Shown in pieces: positions 54,246 to 64,000 of a DNA stretch of 64,000 nt. The stretch is from Pseudomonas sp. NC02. Its GTDB lineage: Bacteria; Pseudomonadota; Gammaproteobacteria; Pseudomonadales; Pseudomonadaceae. The stretch is from assembly GCF_002874965.1 (NCBI RefSeq), contig NZ_CP025624.1:4030001-4094000 (forward strand), given 5' to 3'. The translations under genes and the position numbers were made by a program. Under the pieces are notes generated by a model. It was not told where the DNA came from, made no database searches, and worked only from the letters and a program-made list of their open reading frames with translations. Within the stretch, counting starts at the first letter, position 1. The number at the start of each line of letters is the position of its first letter.

Positions 54246-54271
54246 CCTGGCCGGCGGGTAGACTGGCCGGC

Positions 54272-55129
54272 ATGAACGAGCATGCCGATCACTGCCCTGC
54301 CCCGTCCTTCCAGGTGCTTGACGCCTGGAATGGTGCGTTGGCCCACGCCTTCGCCAGCGTCGACGAAGCGTCATTTCTCGAACACCTGGCCTGCGCCCTC
54401 AGTGCGCTGACCCCTATCGAATCGATGATGATCAGCCTGGAGCGCCAGGGTCAGGCGCCACACTTGCTCTACCAGCAAGGCATCCCCCGGCCGCACTACG
54501 AAGAGATCATCAACCGTTACTTCTCCCGGGGCTACCTGCTGGACCCGTTCTGTCTCGCGGTAGACAAGGGCCTGGCCGAAGGTTTCTACCACCTGGCGCA
54601 GATCGCCCCGGACGATTTCTTCAACAGCGAGTACTACAAAACCTACTACCTGCGCAGCGGCGGCGCCCAGGAGAGCTACTACATCGTCGACCTGTGCCCC
54701 AACAGCAAGATTTCGTTGTGCATGTTCCAGGGGCTGAGTGCCGGCCAGTTCAGCGACGAACAACTGGCACTGCAACGAACCGCCCAACCCATCGTGCGCG
54801 AACTGCTGCGCCGCTTCGGCACCACGGGCGGGCTGTGCAAGGTGATCAGCGACGAGGCCTTCACCCAGACCCAGGTGCATCAGCAGATTGAAGCGGCGTT
54901 CATGCATTTTGGCAGCGGCGTATTGACCGTGCGCGAACGGGAAATCGCCCACCTGATATTACGCGGGCACTCGGTGAAATCCACCGCGCAGGTGCTGGGC
55001 ATTTCCCCGGAAACCGTGCGCATGCACCGCAAGCATTTGTATACCAAGCTTGAAATCAACTCCCAGGCGGAGCTGTTTGCGCTGTTTATCGATTGGCTGA
55101 CCCACAGCGGCGTAATGGCCCGATCCTGA
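54272..55129 (+). CDS. LuxR-type transcriptional regulator
   Basis: A 285-residue protein with a C-terminal LuxR helix-turn-helix (LTVREREIAHLILRGHSVK, then ISPETVRMHRKHLYTKLEINSQAEL, about residues 210-265). The N-terminal 190 residues carry no recognised autoinducer or receiver domain. It probably regulates the preceding binding-protein and aminotransferase genes. ATG 54272 is chosen because a hairpin separates it from the aminotransferase; ATG 54212, overlapping that gene's stop codon as ATGA, would add 20 residues. Confidence 0.82.
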   Translation: MNEHADHCPAPSFQVLDAWNGALAHAFASVDEASFLEHLACALSALTPIESMMISLERQGQAPHLLYQQGIPRPHYEEIINRYFSRGYLLDPFCLAVDKGLAEGFYHLAQIAPDDFFNSEYYKTYYLRSGGAQESYYIVDLCPNSKISLCMFQGLSAGQFSDEQLALQRTAQPIVRELLRRFGTTGGLCKVISDEAFTQTQVHQQIEAAFMHFGSGVLTVREREIAHLILRGHSVKSTAQVLGISPETVRMHRKHLYTKLEINSQAELFALFIDWLTHSGVMARS

Positions 55130-55217
55130 ACCGTCCATGCAACCCGGGGGAACTTTGCCAGGAAATAACCACCTGAATCCGGTACGCTCAGCATTTTTAC
55201 CCAAGGAGATACCCCTC

Positions 55218-55499
55218 ATGGCCAAAGCCACCGCCCGTCACATCCTCGTTGCCACCGAAGACAAGTGCAACGAACTGAAAGCGCAAATCGAAGGCGGCGC
55301 CGACTTCGCCGAAGTTGCCAAAGCCAACTCGTCCTGCCCGTCCAGCCGTCAAGGCGGCGACCTGGGTTCGTTCGGCCCGGGCCAAATGGTCAAGGAATTC
55401 GACACCGTCGTATTCAGCGCCCCGGTCAACACCGTGCAAGGCCCAGTGAAAACCCAGTTCGGTTATCACCTGCTGGAAGTAACCAGCCGTCAGGACTGA
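55218..55499 (+). CDS. ppiC: Parvulin-type peptidyl-prolyl isomerase PpiC
   Basis: A 93-residue single-domain parvulin without signal peptide: ARHILVATEDKCNEL, SSCPSSRQGGDLGSFGPGQMVKEFD and TQFGYHLLEVTSR are the family signatures. It catalyses proline cis/trans isomerisation in the cytoplasm. AAGGAG precedes the ATG. A strong hairpin follows, so it is a single-gene unit. Confidence 0.93.
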   Translation: MAKATARHILVATEDKCNELKAQIEGGADFAEVAKANSSCPSSRQGGDLGSFGPGQMVKEFDTVVFSAPVNTVQGPVKTQFGYHLLEVTSRQD

Positions 55500-55523
55500 T
55501 CCAGTCCGCGCTAATGTTTAAAA

Positions 55524-55551
55524 CAACGGCCCACCCTTTGGTGGGCCGTTG
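55524..55551 (+). terminator. Strong terminator-like hairpin after ppiC
   Basis: A 12-bp perfect stem (CAACGGCCCACC, 55524-55535, with 55540-55551) around the loop CTTT. It lies 24 bases after the ppiC stop codon. AAA precedes it, but only GTGCATCTGT follows, so termination may be partly Rho-dependent or bidirectional. Confidence 0.75.
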
Positions 55552-55639
55552 TGCATCTGTGACAGTGTGATGACTGGCGAGGCGTACGCGCATAGCGTAC
55601 AAATCCCTTTACCTCTTCACCCGGCGCCCAAGGCTGATA

Positions 55640-57499
55640 ATGCGAGTCGCTTTTTCTACCCTGTTTTGCTCCACCCTGGCCCTGTTGCTGGCCAGCACCG
55701 CCGTGATCGCCGCGCCGCAATCGGCATTGACCGTGTACGGCGAGCCGGCCAAATACCAACCCGGCTTCACCCATTTCGACTACGCCAACCCCAATGCCCC
55801 CAAGGGCGGCAGCCTGCGGCGTTCGGCGATCGAAATCGGGCGCTACGACCATGTACTGCCTTATGGCGACAAAGGCATCGGGGTCAGCCAGGTCGATGGC
55901 TGGCTGTATTCGCCGCTGGCCCTGCGTTCGCTGGACGAGCCCTACACGGTCTACGGCCTGGTGGCGGAAAAGATGGAGCGGTCAGATGACGGTCTGTCCC
56001 TGCGTTTCTACCTGAACCCCAAGGCGCGTTTCGCCGATGGCCAACCGATCACCGCCGAAGACGTGCGTTACTCCTTTGACCTGCTGATGACCCAGGGCAG
56101 CCTGCGCTACCGCACGCTGTTCGCCGACGTCAAACACGTCGAAGTCGAAGGCCCGCGCCAGGTGCGCTTCGATTTCGCAAGCAATGAAAACCGCACCCTG
56201 CCCCTGGATGTCGCGACCCTGCCGGTGTTCCCCGAGCATTGGTGGAAGACCCGCAACTTCGCCGACGGCGGCGGCTACGAGATTCCCCTCGGCAGCGGCC
56301 CCTACACCATCAGCAAGGTGGATGCCGGCAACACCATCACGTTCAAGCGTGACCCGAACTGGTGGGGCAAGGACCTGCCCATCAGCCGCGGCCTGTACAA
56401 CTTCGATCACCTGAGCCTGGAATACTTCGGCGACACCGAAGTCGCGCGCCAGGTCCTGCGGGGCGGTGCCTACGACTTCAACCGCGAATTCTCCGCCACC
56501 GGCTACTCCATCGGCTACAACGGCCCGGCCCTCGATGATGGCCGCCTGCAACGCGCGCACCTGGCCAAGGAGGCACCGCAGCCGGCCCAGGGCTACGTGT
56601 TCAACGTGCAAAAACCGATGTTCAAGGACCGCCGCGTGCGCCAGGCCCTGGCCATGCTGTGGGACTTCGAGTGGGCCAACCGGCAGATGATGCGCAACAT
56701 GTACATCCGCCAGCAGAGCTTCTTCTCCAACAGCCCGCTGGCGGCGACCCAACTGCCGGATGCCCAGGAACTGGCGATTCTGGAACCTTTGCGCGGGCAG
56801 ATTCCCGACGAAGTCTTCACCCAGGTGTTCAAGGCCCCCACCACCGACGGTACCGGGATGATCCGCGACAAGCAGCTGCAAGCCCTGGCCCTGCTGGAAC
56901 AGGCCGGCTGGAAGCCCGACGGTGACAAGCTGGTGAATGCCGAGGGCGAGCCGCTGGAGTTCACCTTCCTCAACGCCCAGAACGGCCTTGAGCGCCTGTT
57001 GTTGCCGTACAAGCGCAACCTGGCGCAGATCGGCATCACCCTCAACATCCGCCGCATTGACTCCTCGCAATACGTCAACCGCCTGATGGCCCGCGACTAC
57101 GACATGATCGTCACCGGCTTCCCGGTTACCACTTCGCCGGGGATGGAGCTGTACAACTACTTCGGTTCGGCCGCCGCGTTTGATACCGGCGCCAACAACT
57201 ACATGGTGCTGAAAGACCCGGCCGTCGACAGCCTGATCAACGGCCTGGTCAAGGCTGATACCCAGTCGCTGATGCTCAGTTACGCCCACGCCCTGGACCG
57301 CGTGCTGCAATGGAATTACCTGTGGATCCCCAACTACTACCCGCCGGGCACCTCCGCCGCGTGGTGGAACCGCTTCGGCCGCCCGGCCGTGGAAGCCAAG
57401 ACCGATGAGGCCCTGGAAACCTGGTGGGAAATCAGCCCCACACCGCTCACTAACGAGCAGATGAAAGCCGAACTGACCAAACGCCCGGGAGCCCGCTGA
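55640..57499 (+). CDS. yejA: Peptide ABC transporter solute-binding protein YejA-like
   Basis: A 619-residue family 5 extracellular binding protein with a signal peptide ([13 protein letters not shown]). [20 protein letters not shown] at the mature start is characteristic of YejA, which binds the peptide moiety of microcin C and other peptides. The stop codon overlaps the yejB start by one base. It opens a four-gene transporter operon. Confidence 0.9.
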   Translation: MRVAFSTLFCSTLALLLASTAVIAAPQSALTVYGEPAKYQPGFTHFDYANPNAPKGGSLRRSAIEIGRYDHVLPYGDKGIGVSQVDGWLYSPLALRSLDEPYTVYGLVAEKMERSDDGLSLRFYLNPKARFADGQPITAEDVRYSFDLLMTQGSLRYRTLFADVKHVEVEGPRQVRFDFASNENRTLPLDVATLPVFPEHWWKTRNFADGGGYEIPLGSGPYTISKVDAGNTITFKRDPNWWGKDLPISRGLYNFDHLSLEYFGDTEVARQVLRGGAYDFNREFSATGYSIGYNGPALDDGRLQRAHLAKEAPQPAQGYVFNVQKPMFKDRRVRQALAMLWDFEWANRQMMRNMYIRQQSFFSNSPLAATQLPDAQELAILEPLRGQIPDEVFTQVFKAPTTDGTGMIRDKQLQALALLEQAGWKPDGDKLVNAEGEPLEFTFLNAQNGLERLLLPYKRNLAQIGITLNIRRIDSSQYVNRLMARDYDMIVTGFPVTTSPGMELYNYFGSAAAFDTGANNYMVLKDPAVDSLINGLVKADTQSLMLSYAHALDRVLQWNYLWIPNYYPPGTSAAWWNRFGRPAVEAKTDEALETWWEISPTPLTNEQMKAELTKRPGAR

Positions 57500-58560
57500 T
57501 GTTTGCCTATATCGTGCGGCGCTTGCTGCTGATCATTCCCACCCTGGTGATTATCCTGCTGGTGAATTTCGTTATCGTGCAGGCCGCGCCCGGCGGGCCG
57601 GTGGAACAGGCCATCGCCCACCTGCAAGGCATCGGTGGCGGTGGCGTCGGCGGCTCGTCTGCCGAAAGCCTCAGCAGCGGCTCCCGGGCCAGCCGTGGCC
57701 TGGACCCGAAACTGATCAAGGACATCGAAAAACAATACGGCTTCGACAAGCCCGCGCCGGAACGCCTGTGGCTGATGCTCAAGAGCTACGCCCAGCTGGA
57801 CTTCGGCAACAGTTTCTTCCGTGGCAAAAGCGTGACCGACCTGATCCTCGAAAAGATGCCGGTGACCATTTCCCTCGGCCTGTGGGCCACCTTGATCACC
57901 TACCTGGTGTCGATCCCGCTGGGGATTCGCAAGGCGGTGCGCCATGGCAGCAGTTTTGATGTGTGGAGCAGCACCGCGATCGTGATTGGCTATGCGATGC
58001 CGGCGTTCCTGTTTGCGATGTTCCTGATCGTGGTGTTCGCCGGCGGCACCTCGTTGAACTGGTTCCCCGTACGCGGGCTGGTCTCGGAAGACTTCGACCA
58101 GTTGAGCACCGTCGGCAAGATCGCCGATTACTTCTGGCACCTGGTACTGCCGGTCAGCGCCCTGGTGATCGGCGGCTTCGCCACCTTGACCATCCTCACG
58201 AAAAACTCGTTCCTCAATGAAATCACCCGCCAGTACGTGGTCACCGCCCGGGCCAAAGGCTTGAGTGAACGCCGGGTGCTTTACGGGCATGTGTTTCGCA
58301 ATGCCATGCTGCTGGTGATCTCGGGGATTCCCCAGGCATTTATCGCGGTGTTCTTTGCCGGCTCGCTGCTGATCGAGGTGATCTTCTCCCTCGACGGCCT
58401 CGGTCGCATGAGCTACGAAGCTGCAGTTTCACGGGATTATCCGGTGGTGTTCGGTTCGTTGTTTATCTTCACGCTGTTTGGCCTTTTGATAAAACTCATC
58501 GGTGACCTCTGCTACACCCTGGTGGACCCGCGTATCGACTTCGCCGCGAGGAACGCCTGA
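57499..58560 (+). CDS. yejB: Peptide ABC transporter permease YejB-like
   Basis: A 353-residue inner membrane permease. About six helices, with the first in [20 protein letters not shown]; the cytoplasmic EAA-type loop reads [20 protein letters not shown] near residue 248. With YejE it forms the channel for peptide import. The start and stop overlap neighbours by one base each (TGATG). Confidence 0.92.
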   Translation: MFAYIVRRLLLIIPTLVIILLVNFVIVQAAPGGPVEQAIAHLQGIGGGGVGGSSAESLSSGSRASRGLDPKLIKDIEKQYGFDKPAPERLWLMLKSYAQLDFGNSFFRGKSVTDLILEKMPVTISLGLWATLITYLVSIPLGIRKAVRHGSSFDVWSSTAIVIGYAMPAFLFAMFLIVVFAGGTSLNWFPVRGLVSEDFDQLSTVGKIADYFWHLVLPVSALVIGGFATLTILTKNSFLNEITRQYVVTARAKGLSERRVLYGHVFRNAMLLVISGIPQAFIAVFFAGSLLIEVIFSLDGLGRMSYEAAVSRDYPVVFGSLFIFTLFGLLIKLIGDLCYTLVDPRIDFAARNA

Positions 58561-59582
58561 TGCTCAAGCTCTCTCCCGTGGCCCGTCGGCGCTTTGAACG
58601 CTTCAAGAAAAACCGCCGCGGCTGGTGGTCGCTGTGGCTGTTTATCGGCCTGTTTATCCTGACCCTCGGCGGCGAGTTGATCGCCAATGACAAACCCCTG
58701 GTGCTCAGCTACCAGAACGAGCTGTATTTCCCGGTGTTCAAGCGCTACACCGAGCAGGAGTTCGGCGGGCAACTGCCGTTCCAGGCGGATTACCGCAGTG
58801 AATACGTGCAGAACCTGATCAAGAAGGACGGCGGCTGGATGCTGTTCCCGCCAATCCCGTTCAGCGACGACACCCCCAACTATGAACTGACCCGCCCTGC
58901 CCCCAGCCCGCCTTCCAGCGTGAACTGGCTGGGCACCGATGACCAATCCCGCGACGTGCTGGCGCGGGTGATCTTCGGCGCCCGGGTGTCGATCCTGTTT
59001 GCCCTGGCCCTCACCGCCATCAGCGCCGCCATCGGCATCGCCGCCGGTGCCTTGCAGGGATATTACGGCGGCTGGGTCGACTTGCTCGGGCAACGAATAT
59101 TGGAAGTGTGGTCCGGGCTGCCGGTGCTGTATCTGTTGATCATCCTGTCAGGCTTTGTCGAACCGAATTTCTGGTGGCTGCTGGGGATCATGGCGCTGTT
59201 TTCCTGGCTGGCCCTGGTGGACGTGGTGCGCGCCGAGTTCCTGCGGGGGCGCAACCTGGAGTACGTCAAGGCCGCGCGGGCGTTGGGCCTGGGGGACGGC
59301 AAGATCATCCGCCGGCATATCCTGCCGAATGCGATGACCGCCACCCTGAGCTACTTGCCGTTCATTTTGACCGGGGCGATTTCTACCCTGAGCGCCCTGG
59401 ATTTCCTCGGTTTCGGCATGCCCGCCGGCAGCGCGTCATTGGGTGAGCTGATCGCCCAGGGCAAGCAGAACCTGCAAGCGCCGTGGCTGGGACTGACCGC
59501 GTTTTTCACCCTGGCGCTGATCCTGTCGTTGCTGGTGTTTATCGGCGAGGCGTTGCGTGACGCCTTCGACCCACGCTCATGA
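58560..59582 (+). CDS. yejE: Peptide ABC transporter permease YejE-like
   Basis: A 340-residue permease opening [21 protein letters not shown], the YejE signature, with a periplasmic loop (residues about 45-120) and the EAA-type loop LEYVKAARALGLGDGKIIRRH near residue 230. It pairs with YejB. It overlaps yejB by one base. Confidence 0.92.
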   Translation: MLKLSPVARRRFERFKKNRRGWWSLWLFIGLFILTLGGELIANDKPLVLSYQNELYFPVFKRYTEQEFGGQLPFQADYRSEYVQNLIKKDGGWMLFPPIPFSDDTPNYELTRPAPSPPSSVNWLGTDDQSRDVLARVIFGARVSILFALALTAISAAIGIAAGALQGYYGGWVDLLGQRILEVWSGLPVLYLLIILSGFVEPNFWWLLGIMALFSWLALVDVVRAEFLRGRNLEYVKAARALGLGDGKIIRRHILPNAMTATLSYLPFILTGAISTLSALDFLGFGMPAGSASLGELIAQGKQNLQAPWLGLTAFFTLALILSLLVFIGEALRDAFDPRS

Positions 59583-59593
59583 AGGCCGTTGAG

Positions 59594-61161
<1,568 letters not shown>

Positions 61162-61165
<4 letters not shown>

Positions 61166-62559
61166 GCACCACTGGCAGCCTCAAGGATTACCAATACGTT
61201 CGCGGCCTGGCGATCCAGTCGCTGTTCGAGATCATCGAGCAGTCCAGCGAAGGCACGGTGATTGTCGACGGTGACGCGAACATCGTCTGGATGAACGAGC
61301 GCTACGCCAAGCGCTTCGGCCTGAAAAGCGCCGACGAAGCCATCGGGCAACCCTGCGAGCAGGTGATTTCCAACAGCCTGTTGCGCCAGGTGGTGCGTAA
61401 CGACCAGCCGATATTGCTGGATATCCAGGACACGCCCAAAGGCCCGCTGGTGGTGATGCGCCTGCCGATCCATGACGACGCCGGCAAGGTGATCGGCGCC
61501 ATCGGGTTTGCGTTGTTTGATGAGCTGCGCAACCTGTCGCCGCTGATCGAGCGTTACCTGAGCATGCAGCAGGAACTGGCTTCCACTCGGTCGCTGCTGA
61601 GGTCGCGGCAGAGTAAATACAACTTCGCGCACTTTATCGGCACCAGCGCGGCCAGCCTGGAAGTCAAACGTCGGGCGCGGCGCAGTGCGAGCGCGGAGTC
61701 GCCAGTGTTGCTGCTGGGGGAAACCGGGACCGGCAAGGAGCTGCTGGCCCAGGCGATTCACGGTGCATCGCCTCGCGCCCATAAAGCTTTCGTCAGCATC
61801 AACAGCGCAGCCATCCCGCATGATTTGCTGGAGGCGGAATTCTTCGGCACCGCGCCCGGCGCATTTACCGGTGCCGACCGCAAGGGCCGCCCCGGCAAGT
61901 TGCAGATTGCCCAGGGCGGCACGCTGTTTCTCGATGAGATCGGCGACATGCCGCTACCACTGCAAAGCAAATTGCTGCGGGTGTTGCAGGAGAAAGAGTT
62001 CGAGCCGGTGGGCTCCAACGAGATGATCCACAGCGATGTGCGGGTAATTGCGGCCACGTCCATGGACCTGGAAGCGGCAATCAAGCGCGGGGAGTTTCGG
62101 GCGGACCTGTATTACCGGCTGAATGTGCTGCCGATCCAGGTGCCGCCGTTGCGCGCGCGGCTGGATGATTTGCCGGCGTTGAGCGAGGCGATTCTGGAGG
62201 AGTTGCGCAGCCAGCATGAGCTGGACCGCGAGGCCTTGGCGTTATTGGCGCAGCATGCGTGGCCGGGGAATATCCGCGAGCTGCGCAATGTGCTGGAGCG
62301 GGCGGCACTGTTGAGTGATGACCTGGTGCTGGATGCCAGTGAAATTCGCGCAGCAATTGGTACATTCAGCCCGGTTGAGCAGAGTTCGGTAGAGACCGTT
62401 GAGGGCGAGAGTTTCAGCGCGGCCCGGGAGCGGTTTGATCGGCAGGTGATTGGGGCGGCGTTGAAGCACTGTGAGGGGAATGTGGTGGAGGCGGCGAAGC
62501 GGCTGGGGCTGGGTCGGTCGACCTTGTACAAGAAAATGGTTGCCTTGGGCATCGCCTAG
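61162..62559 (+). CDS. hbcR: Sigma-54-dependent activator, HbcR-like
   Basis: A 465-residue enhancer-binding protein: PAS domain (about 20-125; SSEGTVIVDGDANIVWMNERY), AAA+ domain with Walker A GETGTGKE, APGAFTGADRKG and GGTLFLDEIGDMP, and a Fis-type helix-turn-helix (GNVVEAAKRLGLGRSTLYKKM). HbcR of P. aeruginosa (PA2005) activates 3-hydroxybutyrate catabolism and sits beside a GntP-type permease gene, as here. It overlaps yejF by four bases, so it is translated with the peptide transporter. Confidence 0.8.
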
Positions 62560-62599
62560 TCTCCAAAAAGAGACACAATTCCAAATACAGAGAAAATCC

Positions 62600-62692
62600 A
62601 ATGTGGGAGCGGGCTTGCTCGCGAATGCGGTGTGTCAGTGCCTGAATTACTGCCTGATACACCGCATTCGCGAGCAAGCCCGCTCCCACATT
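62600..62692. repeat. REP inverted-repeat element, copy 5
   Basis: The best copy in the window: perfect 34-base arms (62600-62633 and 62659-62692) around a 25-base centre. It lies in the 296-base gap between the HbcR-like regulator and the GntP permease gene, upstream of the latter's promoter. Confidence 0.92.
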
Positions 62693-62705
62693 TGATCTCC
62701 AACAG

Positions 62706-62731
62706 TCTCAAATTCGGGACAAAACTTGAGA
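62706..62731 (+). promoter_or_regulatory. Candidate enhancer site for the sigma-54 activator
   Basis: TCTCAA (62706-62711) is repeated in inverse at 62726-62731 with a 14-base spacer. It lies 52 bases upstream of the -24 box of the permease promoter, a plausible place for an HbcR-like activator. The arms are short, so chance is possible. Confidence 0.35.
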
Positions 62732-62782
62732 ACACTCTCACAGATCAAGAATTTCTCTATATATTTCAACAGGTTAACAACT

Positions 62783-62797
62783 TGGCACACATCTCGC
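62783..62797 (+). promoter_or_regulatory. Sigma-54 promoter of the GntP-family permease gene
   Basis: TGGCACA-CATC-TCGC matches the -24/-12 consensus (TGGCACG-N4-TTGC) with the invariant GG and GC at the correct spacing. Transcription would start near 62809, about 47 bases before the ATG. The adjacent sigma-54 activator gene fits. Confidence 0.8.
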
Positions 62798-62855
62798 TAA
62801 AGCCCCTCCCCACCGCCTCACCCCCACAAAAATAACAATCAGATGGAGACACACC

Positions 62856-64000
62856 ATGAGTGTGATCATTGCCCTAGCGGCCCTGGCGCTGCTGATGCTG
62901 GCCGCCTACCGTGGCTACAGCGTCATCCTGTTCGCCCCCATCGCCGCCCTCGGCGCCGTGCTGCTCACCGACCCTTCCGCCGTCGCTCCCGCGTTCACCG
63001 GGGTGTTCATGGAGAAAATGGTCGGCTTCCTCAAGCTGTATTTTCCGGTGTTCCTGCTCGGCGCGGTGTTCGGCAAGCTGATTGAAATCTCTGGCTTCTC
63101 GCGCTCCATCGTCGCCGCCGCGATTCAGTTGCTCGGCACCCGCCAGGCGATGCTGGTGATCGTGCTGGTGTGCGCCCTGCTGACCTACGGCGGCGTGTCG
63201 CTGTTCGTGGTGGTGTTCGCGGTGTACCCGTTTGCGGCCGAGATGTTCCGCCAGAGCAATATCCCCAAGCGCTTGCTGCCGGCGACCATCGCCCTCGGCG
63301 CGTTCTCGTTCACCATGGACGCCCTGCCCGGCACGCCGCAGATCCAGAACATCATCCCCAGCACCTTCTTCAACACCACCGCCTGGGCCGCGCCGTGGCT
63401 GGGGCTGATCGGCACGATCTTCGTGTTCTGCGCCGGCATGCTGTACCTGGCCCGCCAGCGCAACAAGGCCCAGCGCGCCGGTGAAGGCTATGGGACCGAG
63501 CTGCGCAACGAGCCGGAAACCGCCGAAGACATCAAGCTGCCCAATCCTTGGATCGCGCTGTCGCCGCTGTTGCTGGTGGGCATCATGAACCTGCTGTTCA
63601 CCCACTGGATTCCGCTGTGGTACGGCAAGACCCACACCCTCAGCCTGCCGGGCATGAGCGCGCCGGTGCAGACCGAAGTCGCCAAGCTCACGGCAATCTG
63701 GGCGGTGCAGGCGGCGTTGCTGGTGGGGATTATCGTGGTACTGGTGTTCGGCTTCTCGGCGATTCGCAGCAAGCTCGCCGAAGGCAGCAAGAGCGCGGTC
63801 AGCGGTGCACTGCTGGCGGCGATGAACACCGCTTCGGAATACGGTTTTGGTGCGGTGATCGCCTCGCTGCCGGGCTTCCTGGTGCTGGCGGACTGGCTCA
63901 AGGGCATTCCCAACCCACTGGTCAACGAAGCGATTACCGTGACCCTGCTGGCCGGCATCACCGGTTCCGCCTCGGGCGGCATGAGCATCGCGCTGGCGGC
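62856..64000 (+). CDS. GntP-family permease, probable 3-hydroxybutyrate transporter (partial)
   Basis: At least 381 residues, open at the window end. It is a polytopic membrane protein of the GntP family (LKLYFPVFLLGAVFGKLIE, TYGGVSLFVVVFAVYPF, TMDALPGTPQIQNIIPSTFF, TASEYGFGAVIASLPGF). Family members import organic acids with protons. The place next to an HbcR-like activator matches P. aeruginosa PA2004, linked to 3-hydroxybutyrate use, so that substrate is likely. TGGAGA precedes the ATG. The missing end and any dehydrogenase gene lie beyond the window. Confidence 0.85.
   Translation, partial: MSVIIALAALALLMLAAYRGYSVILFAPIAALGAVLLTDPSAVAPAFTGVFMEKMVGFLKLYFPVFLLGAVFGKLIEISGFSRSIVAAAIQLLGTRQAMLVIVLVCALLTYGGVSLFVVVFAVYPFAAEMFRQSNIPKRLLPATIALGAFSFTMDALPGTPQIQNIIPSTFFNTTAWAAPWLGLIGTIFVFCAGMLYLARQRNKAQRAGEGYGTELRNEPETAEDIKLPNPWIALSPLLLVGIMNLLFTHWIPLWYGKTHTLSLPGMSAPVQTEVAKLTAIWAVQAALLVGIIVVLVFGFSAIRSKLAEGSKSAVSGALLAAMNTASEYGFGAVIASLPGFLVLADWLKGIPNPLVNEAITVTLLAGITGSASGGMSIALA

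Overview
The window is chromosomal DNA of a fluorescent pseudomonad, most likely of the Pseudomonas fluorescens group. The basis is the high-GC coding style, five full copies of the typical Pseudomonas REP inverted repeat (core GTGGGAGCGGGCTTGCTCGCGAA), a bacterial metallothionein, Pseudomonas-type small conserved proteins, and a type VI secretion locus in the same gene order as the H2 locus (HSI-II) of P. aeruginosa. I saw no rRNA, tRNA, insertion sequence, prophage or CRISPR array. The window is densely coding, with short gaps and several tail-to-tail gene overlaps.

Layout. 0-2.5 kb: a polyol-type solute-binding protein and an SDR dehydrogenase, divergent from an AraC regulator (MtlR-like). 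3.4-6.5 kb: an APH-type kinase, then a Tsx nucleoside porin and a periplasmic purine nucleoside permease behind a PurR-like palindrome. 6.6-9.3 kb: a quinone-oxidoreductase-like MDR enzyme, XapX, an AraC regulator, a small conserved protein and metallothionein. 9.4-11.4 kb: a paired DUF606 transporter and a divergent LysR. 11.6-12.3 kb: a Phd/PIN toxin-antitoxin pair. 12.3-16.7 kb: MntH, a hydrolase fused to a YaaW-like domain, RidA and LysR. 16.7-17.4 kb: a HigBA-like toxin-antitoxin pair. 17.8-20.3 kb: a Kef-type K+ efflux antiporter and an exported protein. 20.4-23.7 kb: an esterase, CobF, an atypical histidine phosphatase, and a cobalamin riboswitch in front of cbtB-cbtA. 23.7-29.2 kb: DUF4865/LysR, a PTS EIIC-EAL fusion, a serine hydrolase and DUF6388.

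29.2-50.1 kb is a complete T6SS core. On the minus strand, in transcription order, it runs tssA, tssB, tssC, tssE, tssF, tssG, clpV, sfa (sigma-54 activator), a 43-aa lipoprotein, fha, tssJ, tssK, tssL, tssM, stp1, stk1. hcp is divergent. Many junctions overlap, so one long operon is likely. A sigma-54-type promoter is visible upstream of tssA, which fits the activator encoded within the operon. No vgrG, PAAR or effector gene is present, so the spike and cargo must be encoded elsewhere.

50.1-55.6 kb: an aldo/keto reductase, DUF1543, a polyamine-type binding protein with a class III aminotransferase, a LuxR regulator and a small parvulin. 55.6-62.6 kb: a yejABEF peptide/microcin C-type ABC transporter whose last gene overlaps an HbcR-like sigma-54 activator. 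62.8-64 kb: a GntP-family permease cut by the window edge, with an excellent sigma-54 promoter. By analogy with P. aeruginosa PA2005-PA2004, this is probably a 3-hydroxybutyrate uptake locus.
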